This document shows positions 24,193-35,872 of a stretch of 64,000 nt of DNA, piece after piece (the stretch's first letter is position 1; each line of letters opens with the position of its first letter). Under the pieces are notes generated by a model, which worked only from the letters and a program-made list of their open reading frames with translations, was not told the origin of the DNA and searched no databases. Made by a program: the position numbers and the translations under genes. Origin of the DNA: Lacibacter luteus (GTDB lineage: Bacteria > Bacteroidota > Bacteroidia > Chitinophagales > Chitinophagaceae); contig NZ_SDHW01000007.1 in the NCBI RefSeq assembly GCF_004118265.1, forward strand, positions 62,001 to 126,000, given 5' to 3'.

Positions 24193-26193
24193 ATGAAAAA
24201 GTATTTAATCATAATCAGTGTTCTGTTCTTGCAGAAAGCAGATGCGCAAACAAGTCTTGTGAACACACAAGGCAGCAGTTATGCAAAGCTTACCGGTGTG
24301 GGCATCAGTGATGTGCAATGGACAAAAGGTTTTTGGGCCGAACGTTTTGCTGTTTGTCGTGATGCCATGTTGCCGCAGCTTTGGCAAACATACACGAGCA
24401 AAGACATCTGTTATTCGTTTCAGAATTTCAGAGTGGCGGCTGGATTAGATACCGGACGTTTCCGTGGTCCATCTTTTCATGATGGTGATTTTTACAAAAC
24501 ACTGGAAGCAGTTGCAGCCATGTATGCCAACACCAAAGATGCAAAACTGGAAAAGTGGATGGATGAAGCGATTGATGTGATTGGCAAAGCACAGAAGAGC
24601 GATGGTTATATCTACACCAAGAACATCATTGAACAAAAGAAAACAGGTAAGGATAAAATGTTTGATGATCAGTTGAGTTTTGAAGCCTACAACTTTGGTC
24701 ATTTAATGACGGCAGCCTGTGTGCATTACCGTGCAACAGGTAAAACAACGTTACTCAACATTGCAAAGAAAGCAGCTGATTTTCTGATTGGCTTTTATGC
24801 AGCCGCAACACCGGAGCTGGCACGCAATGCCATTTGCCCATCGCATTACATGGGCTTAACTGAATTGTACCGTACAACAAACGAAAAGAAATATCTCGAT
24901 CTGGTGATTCATCTCATCAACATCCGTGGTACTGTAGAAGGCACAGATGATAACAGCGATCGTGCACCTTTCCGTGATATGAATAAAGTGGTGGGTCATG
25001 CAGTACGAGCCAATTATTTGTTTGCAGGTGTGGCCGATGTGTATGCCGAAACAGGCGATGCAACCTTGATGAACACATTGAACAAAATGTGGAACAACGT
25101 CATCAATACAAAAATGTATGTAACCGGTGGTTGTGGTGCTTTGTATGATGGTGTGAGTGTGGATGGTACTTCTTACAAACCCGATACGGTACAGAAAGTA
25201 CACCAGAGTTATGGAAGGGATTATCAGTTGCCCAACTTCAGTGCCCACAATGAAACCTGCGCCAACATCGGGAATGTGTTATGGAACTGGCGTATGTTTT
25301 TATTGACAGGTGAATCGAAGTATGCAGATATTGTTGAGTTGACTTTATACAACAGTGTACTGAGTGGAGTAAGCATGAACGGCTCTAACTATTTTTATAC
25401 AAACCCATTGGCTTCAACTGTCAGCTATCCTTATCATCTGCGTTGGGAAGGTGGACGTATTCCTTATATCAGTAAATCGAATTGTTGTCCGCCGAATGTG
25501 GTACGCACCATTGCAGAAGTAAACAGTTATTTATACAGTGTTGGTGAAAAAGGTTTGTACATTAACATGTATGGCGGCAATACGCTTGCAACTGAATTGC
25601 ATGATGGCACAAAGATCAAACTGGAACAGACAACAAACTATCCATGGGATGCAAAGGTCTTGTTCAATGTAAAAGAATTGTCGAAGAATGGAACAAAAGT
25701 TTTTCTGCGTATTCCGGGTTGGTGCAACCGTTTCGATGTAAAACAAAATGGAAAAGTTGTTGCAACAAAAAAAGAAAATGGTTTTGTTGAGTTGACAGTA
25801 AAGGCAAATGATAAACTCGAGTTAAACATGGATATGCCAGCAACTCTCATCGAAAGTAACCCGATGGTGGAAGAAACCAGAAACCAGGTAACGGTAAAGC
25901 GTGGGCCGGTGGTGTATTGTTTAGAATCAACTGATTTGCCACAACAAAAAGTATTTGATGTGGTGATTCCATCCAACATCAAACTGCAACCTGTGCCCAT
26001 GAAAATTGCAGAGGGAAATGTAATGGCCTTAACTGGTGAAGCAAGACTGCTCGATCAGAATCAATGGAACAATACTTTGTATAAAGAAGTAAATACAAAA
26101 CTGAAACCGGTAACGATCAAACTCATTCCGTATTACGCATGGGCCAACCGTGGTAAAACGGATATGACGGTTTGGTTGCCGTTGGCGAGATAA
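24193..26193 (+). CDS. GH127-like (DUF1680) beta-L-arabinofuranosidase, exported
   Basis: The 666-residue protein has a signal peptide ending ADAQ. It carries the DUF1680 (alpha/alpha)6 barrel and the characteristic zinc/thiolate site: Glu354 and Cys356 in NETC, with Cys431-Cys432 in SNCCPPN. In GH127 the equivalent Cys is the nucleophile. GH127 and related families cleave beta-L-arabinofuranose and, in some relatives, other pectic sugars. It would act in the periplasm. It stands between the GH78 and RLP genes, with repeats on both sides. Confidence 0.88.
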   Translation: MKKYLIIISVLFLQKADAQTSLVNTQGSSYAKLTGVGISDVQWTKGFWAERFAVCRDAMLPQLWQTYTSKDICYSFQNFRVAAGLDTGRFRGPSFHDGDFYKTLEAVAAMYANTKDAKLEKWMDEAIDVIGKAQKSDGYIYTKNIIEQKKTGKDKMFDDQLSFEAYNFGHLMTAACVHYRATGKTTLLNIAKKAADFLIGFYAAATPELARNAICPSHYMGLTELYRTTNEKKYLDLVIHLINIRGTVEGTDDNSDRAPFRDMNKVVGHAVRANYLFAGVADVYAETGDATLMNTLNKMWNNVINTKMYVTGGCGALYDGVSVDGTSYKPDTVQKVHQSYGRDYQLPNFSAHNETCANIGNVLWNWRMFLLTGESKYADIVELTLYNSVLSGVSMNGSNYFYTNPLASTVSYPYHLRWEGGRIPYISKSNCCPPNVVRTIAEVNSYLYSVGEKGLYINMYGGNTLATELHDGTKIKLEQTTNYPWDAKVLFNVKELSKNGTKVFLRIPGWCNRFDVKQNGKVVATKKENGFVELTVKANDKLELNMDMPATLIESNPMVEETRNQVTVKRGPVVYCLESTDLPQQKVFDVVIPSNIKLQPVPMKIAEGNVMALTGEARLLDQNQWNNTLYKEVNTKLKPVTIKLIPYYAWANRGKTDMTVWLPLAR

Positions 26194-26195
26194 TG

Positions 26196-26270
26196 GAACC
26201 ACAAAGATGTAAAGACAAGAAGAGTCACAAAGCTTTGTGTTCCTTTGTGTACTTCGTGTCTTCGTGGTTC
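26196..26270 (+). repeat. Intergenic inverted repeat, gaaccac...gtggttc family
   Basis: This 75-bp copy begins 3 bp after the GH127-like stop and ends 12 bp before the RLP start. The placement, with the repeat filling nearly all the intergenic gap, is the same as at 24096-24180. Confidence 0.85.
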
Positions 26271-26282
26271 AAAACAAAAAAC

Positions 26283-27530
26283 ATGGAAAGAATTTTAGCA
26301 ACATATTACATCGAAACACCGTATGCACCGGAAAAGGCAGCAGCGGTATTAGCAGGTGAACAATCATCAGGCACATTTGTAGCAGTGCCCGGCGAAACCG
26401 AAGAACTCAAACAACGTTTTGCTGCAAGAGTGGAGTCGGTGGAAGTATTGGAAAGAGTAACTGAACCTGCCATTCCCGGAGCAACAAGTAAAGATGGTAA
26501 GTATCATCGTGCCATTGTGAAAGTATCGTGGAGTATTGAAAATTTCGGTTACAATCTTCCCGTGATGGTTTCCACATTACAGGGAAATTTATACGAGATC
26601 ACACAATTCACCGGGTTGAAGCTGATAGATATTGAATTGCCAGCTTCATTCGCTGACAAATTCAAAGGCCCTGCATTTGGTATTGATGGTTGCAGACAAT
26701 TAACAACCGTGCAAGGCAGACCGTTGATCGGCACCATCATTAAACCATCCATTGGTTTATCGGTTGAGCAAACAGCTGGCATGGTGAAAACATTAGCCGA
26801 AGGAGGAATTGATTTTGTAAAAGATGATGAACTGCTTTCTTCATCTGCCAATTCAAATTTCAATGATCGTGTTGATGCGGTGATGAACGTTATTAATGCA
26901 CATGCAGATAAAACAGGTAAGAAAGTGATGTATGCGTTCAACCTTAGTGGCGAAGTAGATGAAATGCTGCAACGTTATGAGAAGATCGTCCACAGTGGTG
27001 GCACTTGCGCCATGATCAGCATTAACAGTGTTGGTTTGGCTGCTGCAAAAAAAATCATGGATCAGCGACAACTTGCTATTCATGCACACCGCAATGGTTG
27101 GGGTATGATGACAAGACATCCGTTGCTGGGTATTGATTACAAAGCCTATCAAAAAATATGGCGACTGGCCGGTGCTGATCAGATGCATGTGAACGGTATT
27201 CAAAATAAATTCTGGGAGACTGATGATAGTGTGGTAGCATCCATTGAAGCATGTTTGACAAAGATGTACGATCATAAAACAGTGGTGCCTGTAGTATCAT
27301 CCGGTCAGTGGGGTGGGCAGGCGTTTGAAACTTACAGAAGAACAAAGACTGTTGATCTGTTGTACATGGCCGGTGGTGGTATTATGGCGCACCCGATGGG
27401 AGCAGCAGCAGGTGTAGCGGCCTTGCAGCAGGCATGGAAAGCAGCGGTTGATGGATTAACGTTGGAAGATGCAGCGAAGCAGTATAAAGAGTTTGCAGCA
27501 GCAGTTGAAAAATTCGGGAAGAAGAATTGA
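26283..27530 (+). CDS. RuBisCO-like protein (RLP), OiaX-like 3-oxo-isoapionate-4-phosphate decarboxylase candidate
   Basis: The 415-residue protein is a RuBisCO-superfamily large-chain homologue. It retains Lys154 in GTIIKPSIGL (RuBisCO Lys175 position), the carbamylated-lysine metal site Lys180/Asp182/Glu183 in DFVKDDE, HAHR near 267-270, and His302. RuBisCO's loop-6 GKLEG is absent and GIQNKFWE stands there, so it is not a CO2-fixing RuBisCO. RLPs paired with DUF1537 kinases have been shown to decarboxylate 3-oxo-isoapionate 4-phosphate (OiaX) or act as transcarboxylase/hydrolase (OiaT) in D-apiose catabolism. The OiaK-like kinase gene follows immediately. ATG 26283 is used; an upstream frame to 26172 runs through the intergenic repeat. 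The exact substrate is unproven. Confidence 0.85.
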   Translation: MERILATYYIETPYAPEKAAAVLAGEQSSGTFVAVPGETEELKQRFAARVESVEVLERVTEPAIPGATSKDGKYHRAIVKVSWSIENFGYNLPVMVSTLQGNLYEITQFTGLKLIDIELPASFADKFKGPAFGIDGCRQLTTVQGRPLIGTIIKPSIGLSVEQTAGMVKTLAEGGIDFVKDDELLSSSANSNFNDRVDAVMNVINAHADKTGKKVMYAFNLSGEVDEMLQRYEKIVHSGGTCAMISINSVGLAAAKKIMDQRQLAIHAHRNGWGMMTRHPLLGIDYKAYQKIWRLAGADQMHVNGIQNKFWETDDSVVASIEACLTKMYDHKTVVPVVSSGQWGGQAFETYRRTKTVDLLYMAGGGIMAHPMGAAAGVAALQQAWKAAVDGLTLEDAAKQYKEFAAAVEKFGKKN

Positions 27531-27610
27531 ACCACGGAGACACGGAGAACACAGAGATGCCCAAAGAAAAAACTTAATGCCACTTAGCGCCTTTGTGCCT
27601 TAGTAGTTTA
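27529..27610 (+). repeat. Intergenic inverted repeat, diverged right arm
   Basis: The left arm gaaccacggagacacgg begins within the TGA stop of the RLP gene. The right arm is degenerate (ctttgtgccttagtagttta). It fills the gap to the kinase gene. Confidence 0.75.
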
Positions 27611-27616
27611 AATAAA

Positions 27617-28903
27617 GTGAACAACAAACAAAACATATTACTCGCATTTTATGGTGATGATTTCACCGGCAGCACCGATGCACTTGAATTTATTACGAGA
27701 GCAGGTGCAAAAGCTGTGTTGTTCATTGAACCGCCAACAGCAGAACAGTTGCAACAGTTTCCGCAGTTGGATGTAATAGGTGTTGCAGGAAAGACAAGAG
27801 CATTACCTCCCGATGAAATGGAAAAAGTTTTGTTGCCTGCATTTGAACAGTTGAAAGCAACAGGTGCAAAACAGGTGCATTATAAAGTCTGCTCTACATT
27901 CGATTCATCACCAACTGTTGGAAGCATTGGCAAAGCCATTGATTGTGGCGCTTCAGTATTTGAAAACAAATTGATACCTGTGTTGGGTGGTGCGCCATCG
28001 CTGGGGAGATACTGTGTGTTCGGCAATTTGTTTGCACGCATGGGAATTGGAAGCAACGGAAAGATTTATCGGCTGGATCGTCATCCATCGATGAGTAAAC
28101 ATCCGGTAACACCGGCTGATGAAAGTGATCTGCGTTTGCATATCGGTAAACAGACGGATAAGAAAATAGGGTTGATCGATATTGTACAACTTGCAAAACC
28201 TGTTGATGAATGGATGAGCAGTTTAACAGATGAAGAAGTTGTTTTAGTTGATGTGATGGATGAAACACAACTGGAAAAGATCGGAGAGTGGATGAATGGA
28301 TTGGATGATAAAACATTGTTCAGTGTGGGAGGTTCAAGTGTGGAAGCTGCGTTGGGCAATTACTGGAATAGAACAGGAAAATTGCAGCCCGATACAGAGT
28401 GGAAGAATACAATGAAAGCAGAACCATTGCTGGTAGTATCGGGTAGTTGTTCACCTGTTACGGCGGCACAAATTGAATGGGCAAAAGCAAATGGGTTTGA
28501 AGAGATCGTTCTTGATGCAGTAAAAATAATTGAAGAAGGAATTGTTGATGCGTCAGTGTTGAATCATGTGGCGGTGTTGTTGCAAAAGGAAAAGAACGTG
28601 ATCGTTCACACAGGAAGTAAACAAACGGAAAATCTTTCTTCCGAAAAATTAGGAACAGCGTTGGGCACAATTGCTAAACATGCTGCAATACATTCCAATT
28701 TGAAACGTGTGGTTGTGGCAGGTGGCGATACAAGCAGTTATGCAGCCAGAGCAATGGAGATCGATGCAGTGGAAATGATCGCAGCAATTGTAAGTGGAGC
28801 ACCGTTGTGCAAAGCTTATTCAACAAACGAAAAGATAAACGGACTGGAAGTGAATTTTAAAGGCGGACAGGTTGGAGGGGAGGATTATTTCGGGTTGTTC
28901 TGA
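27617..28903 (+). CDS. DUF1537-family sugar-acid kinase, OiaK-like
   Basis: The 428-residue protein opens with LLAFYGDDFTGSTDALEF. It has YKVCSTFDSSPTVGSIGKA near residue 90, the form found in 3-oxo-tetronate / 3-oxo-isoapionate kinases rather than the KIDSxLRG form of threonate kinases. VVAGGDTSSYAARAM and FKGGQVGGEDYFG form the C-terminal nucleotide-binding part. With the RLP gene next door, it probably phosphorylates 3-oxo-isoapionate or a related branched oxo-acid with ATP. No ATG is available; GTG 27617 is chosen because further upstream the frame enters the intergenic repeat (a TTG at 27593 is possible). Confidence 0.86.
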   Translation: MNNKQNILLAFYGDDFTGSTDALEFITRAGAKAVLFIEPPTAEQLQQFPQLDVIGVAGKTRALPPDEMEKVLLPAFEQLKATGAKQVHYKVCSTFDSSPTVGSIGKAIDCGASVFENKLIPVLGGAPSLGRYCVFGNLFARMGIGSNGKIYRLDRHPSMSKHPVTPADESDLRLHIGKQTDKKIGLIDIVQLAKPVDEWMSSLTDEEVVLVDVMDETQLEKIGEWMNGLDDKTLFSVGGSSVEAALGNYWNRTGKLQPDTEWKNTMKAEPLLVVSGSCSPVTAAQIEWAKANGFEEIVLDAVKIIEEGIVDASVLNHVAVLLQKEKNVIVHTGSKQTENLSSEKLGTALGTIAKHAAIHSNLKRVVVAGGDTSSYAARAMEIDAVEMIAAIVSGAPLCKAYSTNEKINGLEVNFKGGQVGGEDYFGLF

Positions 28904-28923
28904 TTTGTTGTGGTGAAATTTGA

Positions 28924-28995
28924 TTTCACGCAAAGCTGCAAAGGGGCAAAGACGCAAAAAACTTTGCGCCTTATAAACTTGGCGTCTTTGCGTGA
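28924..28995 (+). repeat. Intergenic inverted repeat, tttcacgcaaag...ctttgcgtga family
   Basis: This 72-bp element has arms built of gcaaag units about 8 bp apart. It is followed 26 bp later by gtacaagagtgcgacgcaac (29022-29041), the exact reverse complement of a 20-mer that precedes the related element at 7513-7532. The composite unit therefore occurs in both orientations. Confidence 0.85.
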
Positions 28996-29098
28996 TAAAA
29001 TGGTGAATAGAAATACAAGTCGTACAAGAGTGCGACGCAACGAAAGTTAAACAGAATTACAAAAGTTGATAACATAAAATAAAACGAGCATAAACAAG

Positions 29099-29761
29099 AT
29101 GGCACAAAAAACATTAGGATTGATTCATACATCGGCAACATTGGTGCCTGTGTTTGCAGAGTTGGTGAGCAAGTATTTGCCCAATGTAAAAACGTTTAAC
29201 ATTGTGGATGACAGTTTGATCAAGAACACGATTGCACGTGGCACACTCACACCCGATACATCGAAACGTGTAGTGAACTACGCAGCATCGGCACAGGAAG
29301 CTGGCGCAGATTATATTTTGTTCACCTGTTCATCAATTGGTCCGGCAGTGGAGACAGCAGCCACATTAACCGGCGTGCCTGTGTTGCGTGTGGATCAACC
29401 AATGGCCGACAAAGCCGTTGCAACAGGAAAGAAGATTGGCGTGGTGGCAACCTTATCAACCACATTAAATCCAACAAGCGATTTAGTGAGAAGAAGAGCA
29501 TTGGTTGCAGGAAAAGAAATAGAATTGAAAGCTGTATTGTGCGAAGGTGCATTTGAAGCATTGATGAGCGGCGATGCAGCAACACACGATAAAAAAGTAA
29601 GCGATGCATTAAAGCAACTCGCCAATGAAGTAGATGTGATCGTATTAGCGCAGGCAAGCATGGCAAGAGTGGTGGATACATTAACAGAAGCAGAAAAGAA
29701 AGTGCCGATACTGGCGAGCCCGCCGGTGGCAATGGAATATTTAAAAACATTGATTGGATAA
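29099..29761 (+). CDS. Asp/Glu/hydantoin-racemase-family protein lacking the second catalytic Cys
   Basis: The 220-residue protein has the two-domain Asp/Glu racemase fold pattern: LGLIHTSATLVPVF at the N-terminus, Cys77 in LFTCSSIGP, and VIVLAQASMAR where the second catalytic Cys is normally found (about residue 184-187, here Ala-Gln-Ala-Ser). Racemases of the family use two Cys; single-Cys members include decarboxylases and other non-racemases. It may therefore isomerise, decarboxylate or hydrolyse an acid from the RLP/kinase branch. It stands alone between repeats, 195 bp after the kinase. The function is not established. Confidence 0.78.
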   Translation: MAQKTLGLIHTSATLVPVFAELVSKYLPNVKTFNIVDDSLIKNTIARGTLTPDTSKRVVNYAASAQEAGADYILFTCSSIGPAVETAATLTGVPVLRVDQPMADKAVATGKKIGVVATLSTTLNPTSDLVRRRALVAGKEIELKAVLCEGAFEALMSGDAATHDKKVSDALKQLANEVDVIVLAQASMARVVDTLTEAEKKVPILASPPVAMEYLKTLIG

Positions 29762-29779
29762 TGGCTCACTGATTACTCG

Positions 29780-29827
29780 GATGAACACAGAAAAAAAACA
29801 TCTGTGAAAATCTGTGTCATCTGTGAG
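29780..29827 (+). repeat. Short intergenic repeat of the aacacag...ctgtgtcatctgtg type
   Basis: The element gatgaacacag...aatctgtgtcatctgtgag is an imperfect inverted repeat that fills the gap before the BASS gene. A partial relative (aatctgtgttcatcagtg) occurs at about 5845-5862. Confidence 0.6.
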
Positions 29828-29835
29828 AAAATAAT

Positions 29836-31119
29836 ATGAAGAAATCTTTTTTATACATATCACTTGCAGCTATTGTGCTGGTTGTTGCTGGCGTAGCAAT
29901 GGCTAATGCATCGTTGTACAAACCATCGGCATTGATCGCTGCTATCAGTCTGGCAATCGGACTTGGTGCTGTGCCATCGCTCAAAGGTTATCAATACACA
30001 GCATGGATCATCAGTGCAGTGGTTGCAGGCATGCTATTCCCTGATGCGTTTAAGAATTGGGGAGGTATAAACTTAAGAGATAAAACATTGATCCTTGTCA
30101 TCATTCAACTGGTGATGTTTGGCATGGGCACGCATATGAGTTTAAAAGATTTCAGCGGATTAGCATCAACAGGCAAAGGCGTGTTGGTTGGTTTGTTCTG
30201 TCATTTTTCTATTATGCCGTTGATGGGTTTGTTGCTCACAAAAGTTTTTCAGTTTGAACCGGAGATAGCCGCAGGTATTATTCTCATTGGCAGTTGCAGC
30301 AGTGGGTTGGCAAGTAATGTAATGGTGTATTTAGCAAAAGCAAATTTGGTATTGAGTGTAATTGTAACAGCGATGGCAACATTGGTGGCACCGTTACTTA
30401 CACCTTTATTAATGAAAACATTGGCAGGCACACTCATTGAAATAAAGTTTGTAGATATGATGATGGAGATCATCAAAATTGTATTGGTGCCCATTGGCGC
30501 AGCATTGTTACACGATTTTTTAAAACGTGCAACAACAGCACAAAAAAAGAAAGTGAACATCATTGCTGTGTTGGCTGCAGTATGGATTGTTGCAGTGGTA
30601 TTGTTGAAAAGCAATATTGCTCATGAAGGATTGTTGCAAAGCATGCAACTCTCGGCGTTCTTTGCAGGTGCAGTAATTGCAGGTGTTGTTTATCATTGGT
30701 TGTGGGTGAAGTTTCCAAAGCTCGATAGCATTATGCCGTTGATCTCGATGTTCGGTATTATTTATTTTACAACTGTTACAACTGCTGCGGGAAGAGAGAA
30801 CCTGATGAAAGTTGGTTTCCTGTTGTTCATTGCATCGGTGATACATAATGCAGCAGGATATTTCTTTGGTTATTGGCTCAGTCGTTTGTTTGGTATGGAT
30901 AAAAATTCAAGTCGCACCATTGCGTTTGAAGTTGGTTTGCAAAACGGTGGTATGGCCAGTGGTATTGCAGGCAGCATGGGTAAGTTGGGAACGGTTGGTT
31001 TGGCGGCGGCGGTGTTTAGTCCGTGGATGAACATCAGTGGTAGTTTACTGGCGAATTACTGGAGAAGAAGACCGGTTGAACCACAAAGACAGGAAGACAC
31101 AAAGGAACACAAAGATTAA
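29836..31119 (+). CDS. Bile acid:sodium symporter (BASS) family transporter
   Basis: The 427-residue protein has about ten hydrophobic segments. BASS motifs are QLVMFGMGTHMSLKDF, GSCSSGLASNVMVYLAKAN (the crossover Na+-site segment) and RTIAFEVGLQNGGMASGIA. Characterised relatives move organic acids such as pyruvate, pantoate or bile acids with Na+. Next to the OiaX/OiaK-like module, a sugar-acid substrate is plausible but inferred. The last 14 residues, VEPQRQEDTKEHKD, are encoded by the left arm of the intergenic repeat, so the true ancestral C-terminus probably ended near RRRP. Confidence 0.87.
   Translation: MKKSFLYISLAAIVLVVAGVAMANASLYKPSALIAAISLAIGLGAVPSLKGYQYTAWIISAVVAGMLFPDAFKNWGGINLRDKTLILVIIQLVMFGMGTHMSLKDFSGLASTGKGVLVGLFCHFSIMPLMGLLLTKVFQFEPEIAAGIILIGSCSSGLASNVMVYLAKANLVLSVIVTAMATLVAPLLTPLLMKTLAGTLIEIKFVDMMMEIIKIVLVPIGAALLHDFLKRATTAQKKKVNIIAVLAAVWIVAVVLLKSNIAHEGLLQSMQLSAFFAGAVIAGVVYHWLWVKFPKLDSIMPLISMFGIIYFTTVTTAAGRENLMKVGFLLFIASVIHNAAGYFFGYWLSRLFGMDKNSSRTIAFEVGLQNGGMASGIAGSMGKLGTVGLAAAVFSPWMNISGSLLANYWRRRPVEPQRQEDTKEHKD
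31078..31115 (+). repeat. Left half of the gaaccac repeat, read as the C-terminus of the transporter
   Basis: Only the 5' arm (gaaccacaaagacagg then aagacacaaaggaac) is present. It is in frame with the BASS gene and encodes its last residues; the stop codon lies just beyond. Confidence 0.75.
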
Positions 31120-31129
31120 ATCTTATAAA

Positions 31130-32440
31130 ATGATAAAATCACTTGTACGTTCTGTACGCTACTCAGCAGATAGAACCACAAAGACACAGAGACACAAAGG
31201 AACACGAAGGAAATTCTTTGTGCTACTTAGTGTACTTAACGTCTTTGTGGTTCCTTCTTTCGCACAAATCGAATATGCCAAACAAATGGCTGCCACCATC
31301 ATGAAGCAATACAAAGATTCAATGGTGGTAAAAAAATATGCAAGTCATTTGGAGCAGGATAAATTACCAACGGGTGATCGTCCTGCTAACTGGAATTATG
31401 AAATAGGAGTGGTGCTGATGGGCTTTGAACGTTTGTGGAAGATCACCAACGATCAAACCTATATTGATTATACCAAACACATCATCGATCATTTTATTAC
31501 AGCAGATGGACATATCCGTACCTATGTAATGGATGAATACAACAGCGATAATATTCCTCCCGGTCGTCAACTGTTGCGTTTGCATGCATTGTATAAAGAC
31601 GAAAAATATAAAGTTGCTGCACAAACATTGCGTGATCAGATCAGTATTCAGCCACGCAACAAAGTTGGTGGCTTTTGGCATAAGCTGAAATATCCTTCAC
31701 AAATGTGGCTCGATGGTTTGTACATGATCGAACCATTTTATGCAGAGTATGCAGTGGTGAATAAACAGCAACAGGATTTCAACGATGTCATTAACCAGTT
31801 TGTGTGGATGGAAAAATATGGCAGAGATGCAAAGACAGGGTTATTGTATCATGGTTGGGATGAAAGTAAACTACAAGGCTGGACAAATAAACAAACAGGT
31901 GTGTCGCCTGAGTTCTGGAGCAGAAGCATGGGTTGGTATATGATGGCGTTGGTTGATGTGTTGGATTTTATTCCCAAAGAACATCCACGCAGAAAAGAAT
32001 TGATCAGTATTTTAAATCGATTGTCAACTGCTATTGTAAAATTCCAGGATGCAAAGAGTGGAGTATGGTGGCAGGTAACTGATAAAGCGAATAAAGAAAA
32101 GAATTATCTCGAATCATCGGGCACAGCCATGTTTGTGTTTGCATTGGCAAAAGGCATTCGCATGAATTATCTGCCGGCAACATTTAATGCGCCGTTGCAG
32201 AAAGCATACAATGGCATGATCAAAGAATTTGTAACAACAGATGCAAATGGTCAATATCATTTTATACAGGCTGTTGCAGGTGCAGGTTTGGGTGGCATTC
32301 CTTATCGTGATGGTACGTATGAATATTATGTGAACGAACCGAGGAGAGACGATGATCTGAAAGCCATCGGGCCGTTTATCCAGGCATGTATTGAAATGGA
32401 TCTGTTGAAAAAGAAGCCCCTAACCCCTAAAGGGGGATAA
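31130..32440 (+). CDS. GH105-like unsaturated rhamnogalacturonyl hydrolase, exported
   Basis: The 436-residue protein carries the GH105/GH88 (alpha/alpha)6 barrel. Signatures are MGFERLWKITND, KYPSQMWLDGLYMIEPF with the conserved catalytic-region Asp, LYHGWDES and FWSRSMGWYMMALVDVL. GH105 enzymes remove the 4,5-unsaturated galacturonosyl left by rhamnogalacturonan or pectate lyases. The N-terminus, from ATG 31130, is a 45-residue leader whose hydrophobic core FFVLLSVLNVFVVPSFAQ is encoded by the right arm of the intergenic repeat at 31173-31253. The last residues PLTPKGG come from another small repeat (32417-32436). Longer starts back to 31037 overlap the transporter and are unlikely. Confidence 0.88.
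   Translation: MIKSLVRSVRYSADRTTKTQRHKGTRRKFFVLLSVLNVFVVPSFAQIEYAKQMAATIMKQYKDSMVVKKYASHLEQDKLPTGDRPANWNYEIGVVLMGFERLWKITNDQTYIDYTKHIIDHFITADGHIRTYVMDEYNSDNIPPGRQLLRLHALYKDEKYKVAAQTLRDQISIQPRNKVGGFWHKLKYPSQMWLDGLYMIEPFYAEYAVVNKQQQDFNDVINQFVWMEKYGRDAKTGLLYHGWDESKLQGWTNKQTGVSPEFWSRSMGWYMMALVDVLDFIPKEHPRRKELISILNRLSTAIVKFQDAKSGVWWQVTDKANKEKNYLESSGTAMFVFALAKGIRMNYLPATFNAPLQKAYNGMIKEFVTTDANGQYHFIQAVAGAGLGGIPYRDGTYEYYVNEPRRDDDLKAIGPFIQACIEMDLLKKKPLTPKGG
31139..31253 (+). repeat. Extended gaaccac...gtggttc repeat encoding a signal peptide
   Basis: The 34-bp flank (31139-31172) matches 20366-20399 with four differences, and is followed by the inverted repeat 31173-31253. The whole element is inside the 5' end of the GH105-like gene, and its right arm reads FFVLLSVLNVFVV. 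Confidence 0.85.
32417..32436 (+). repeat. cccctaacccctaaaggggg repeat at a gene 3' end
   Basis: The GC-rich inverted repeat encodes the final PLTPKGG of the GH105-like protein immediately before its TAA stop. Confidence 0.65.
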
Positions 32441-32463
32441 GGAAAGATGTTTATTATTTATAA

Positions 32464-35868
<3,405 letters not shown>

Positions 35869-35872
35869 GAAG

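Noticed and set aside
26283-27530. True CO2-fixing RuBisCO
   Set aside because: Loop-6 GKLEG is absent, there is no small subunit or phosphoribulokinase nearby, and the gene is next to an OiaK-like kinase.
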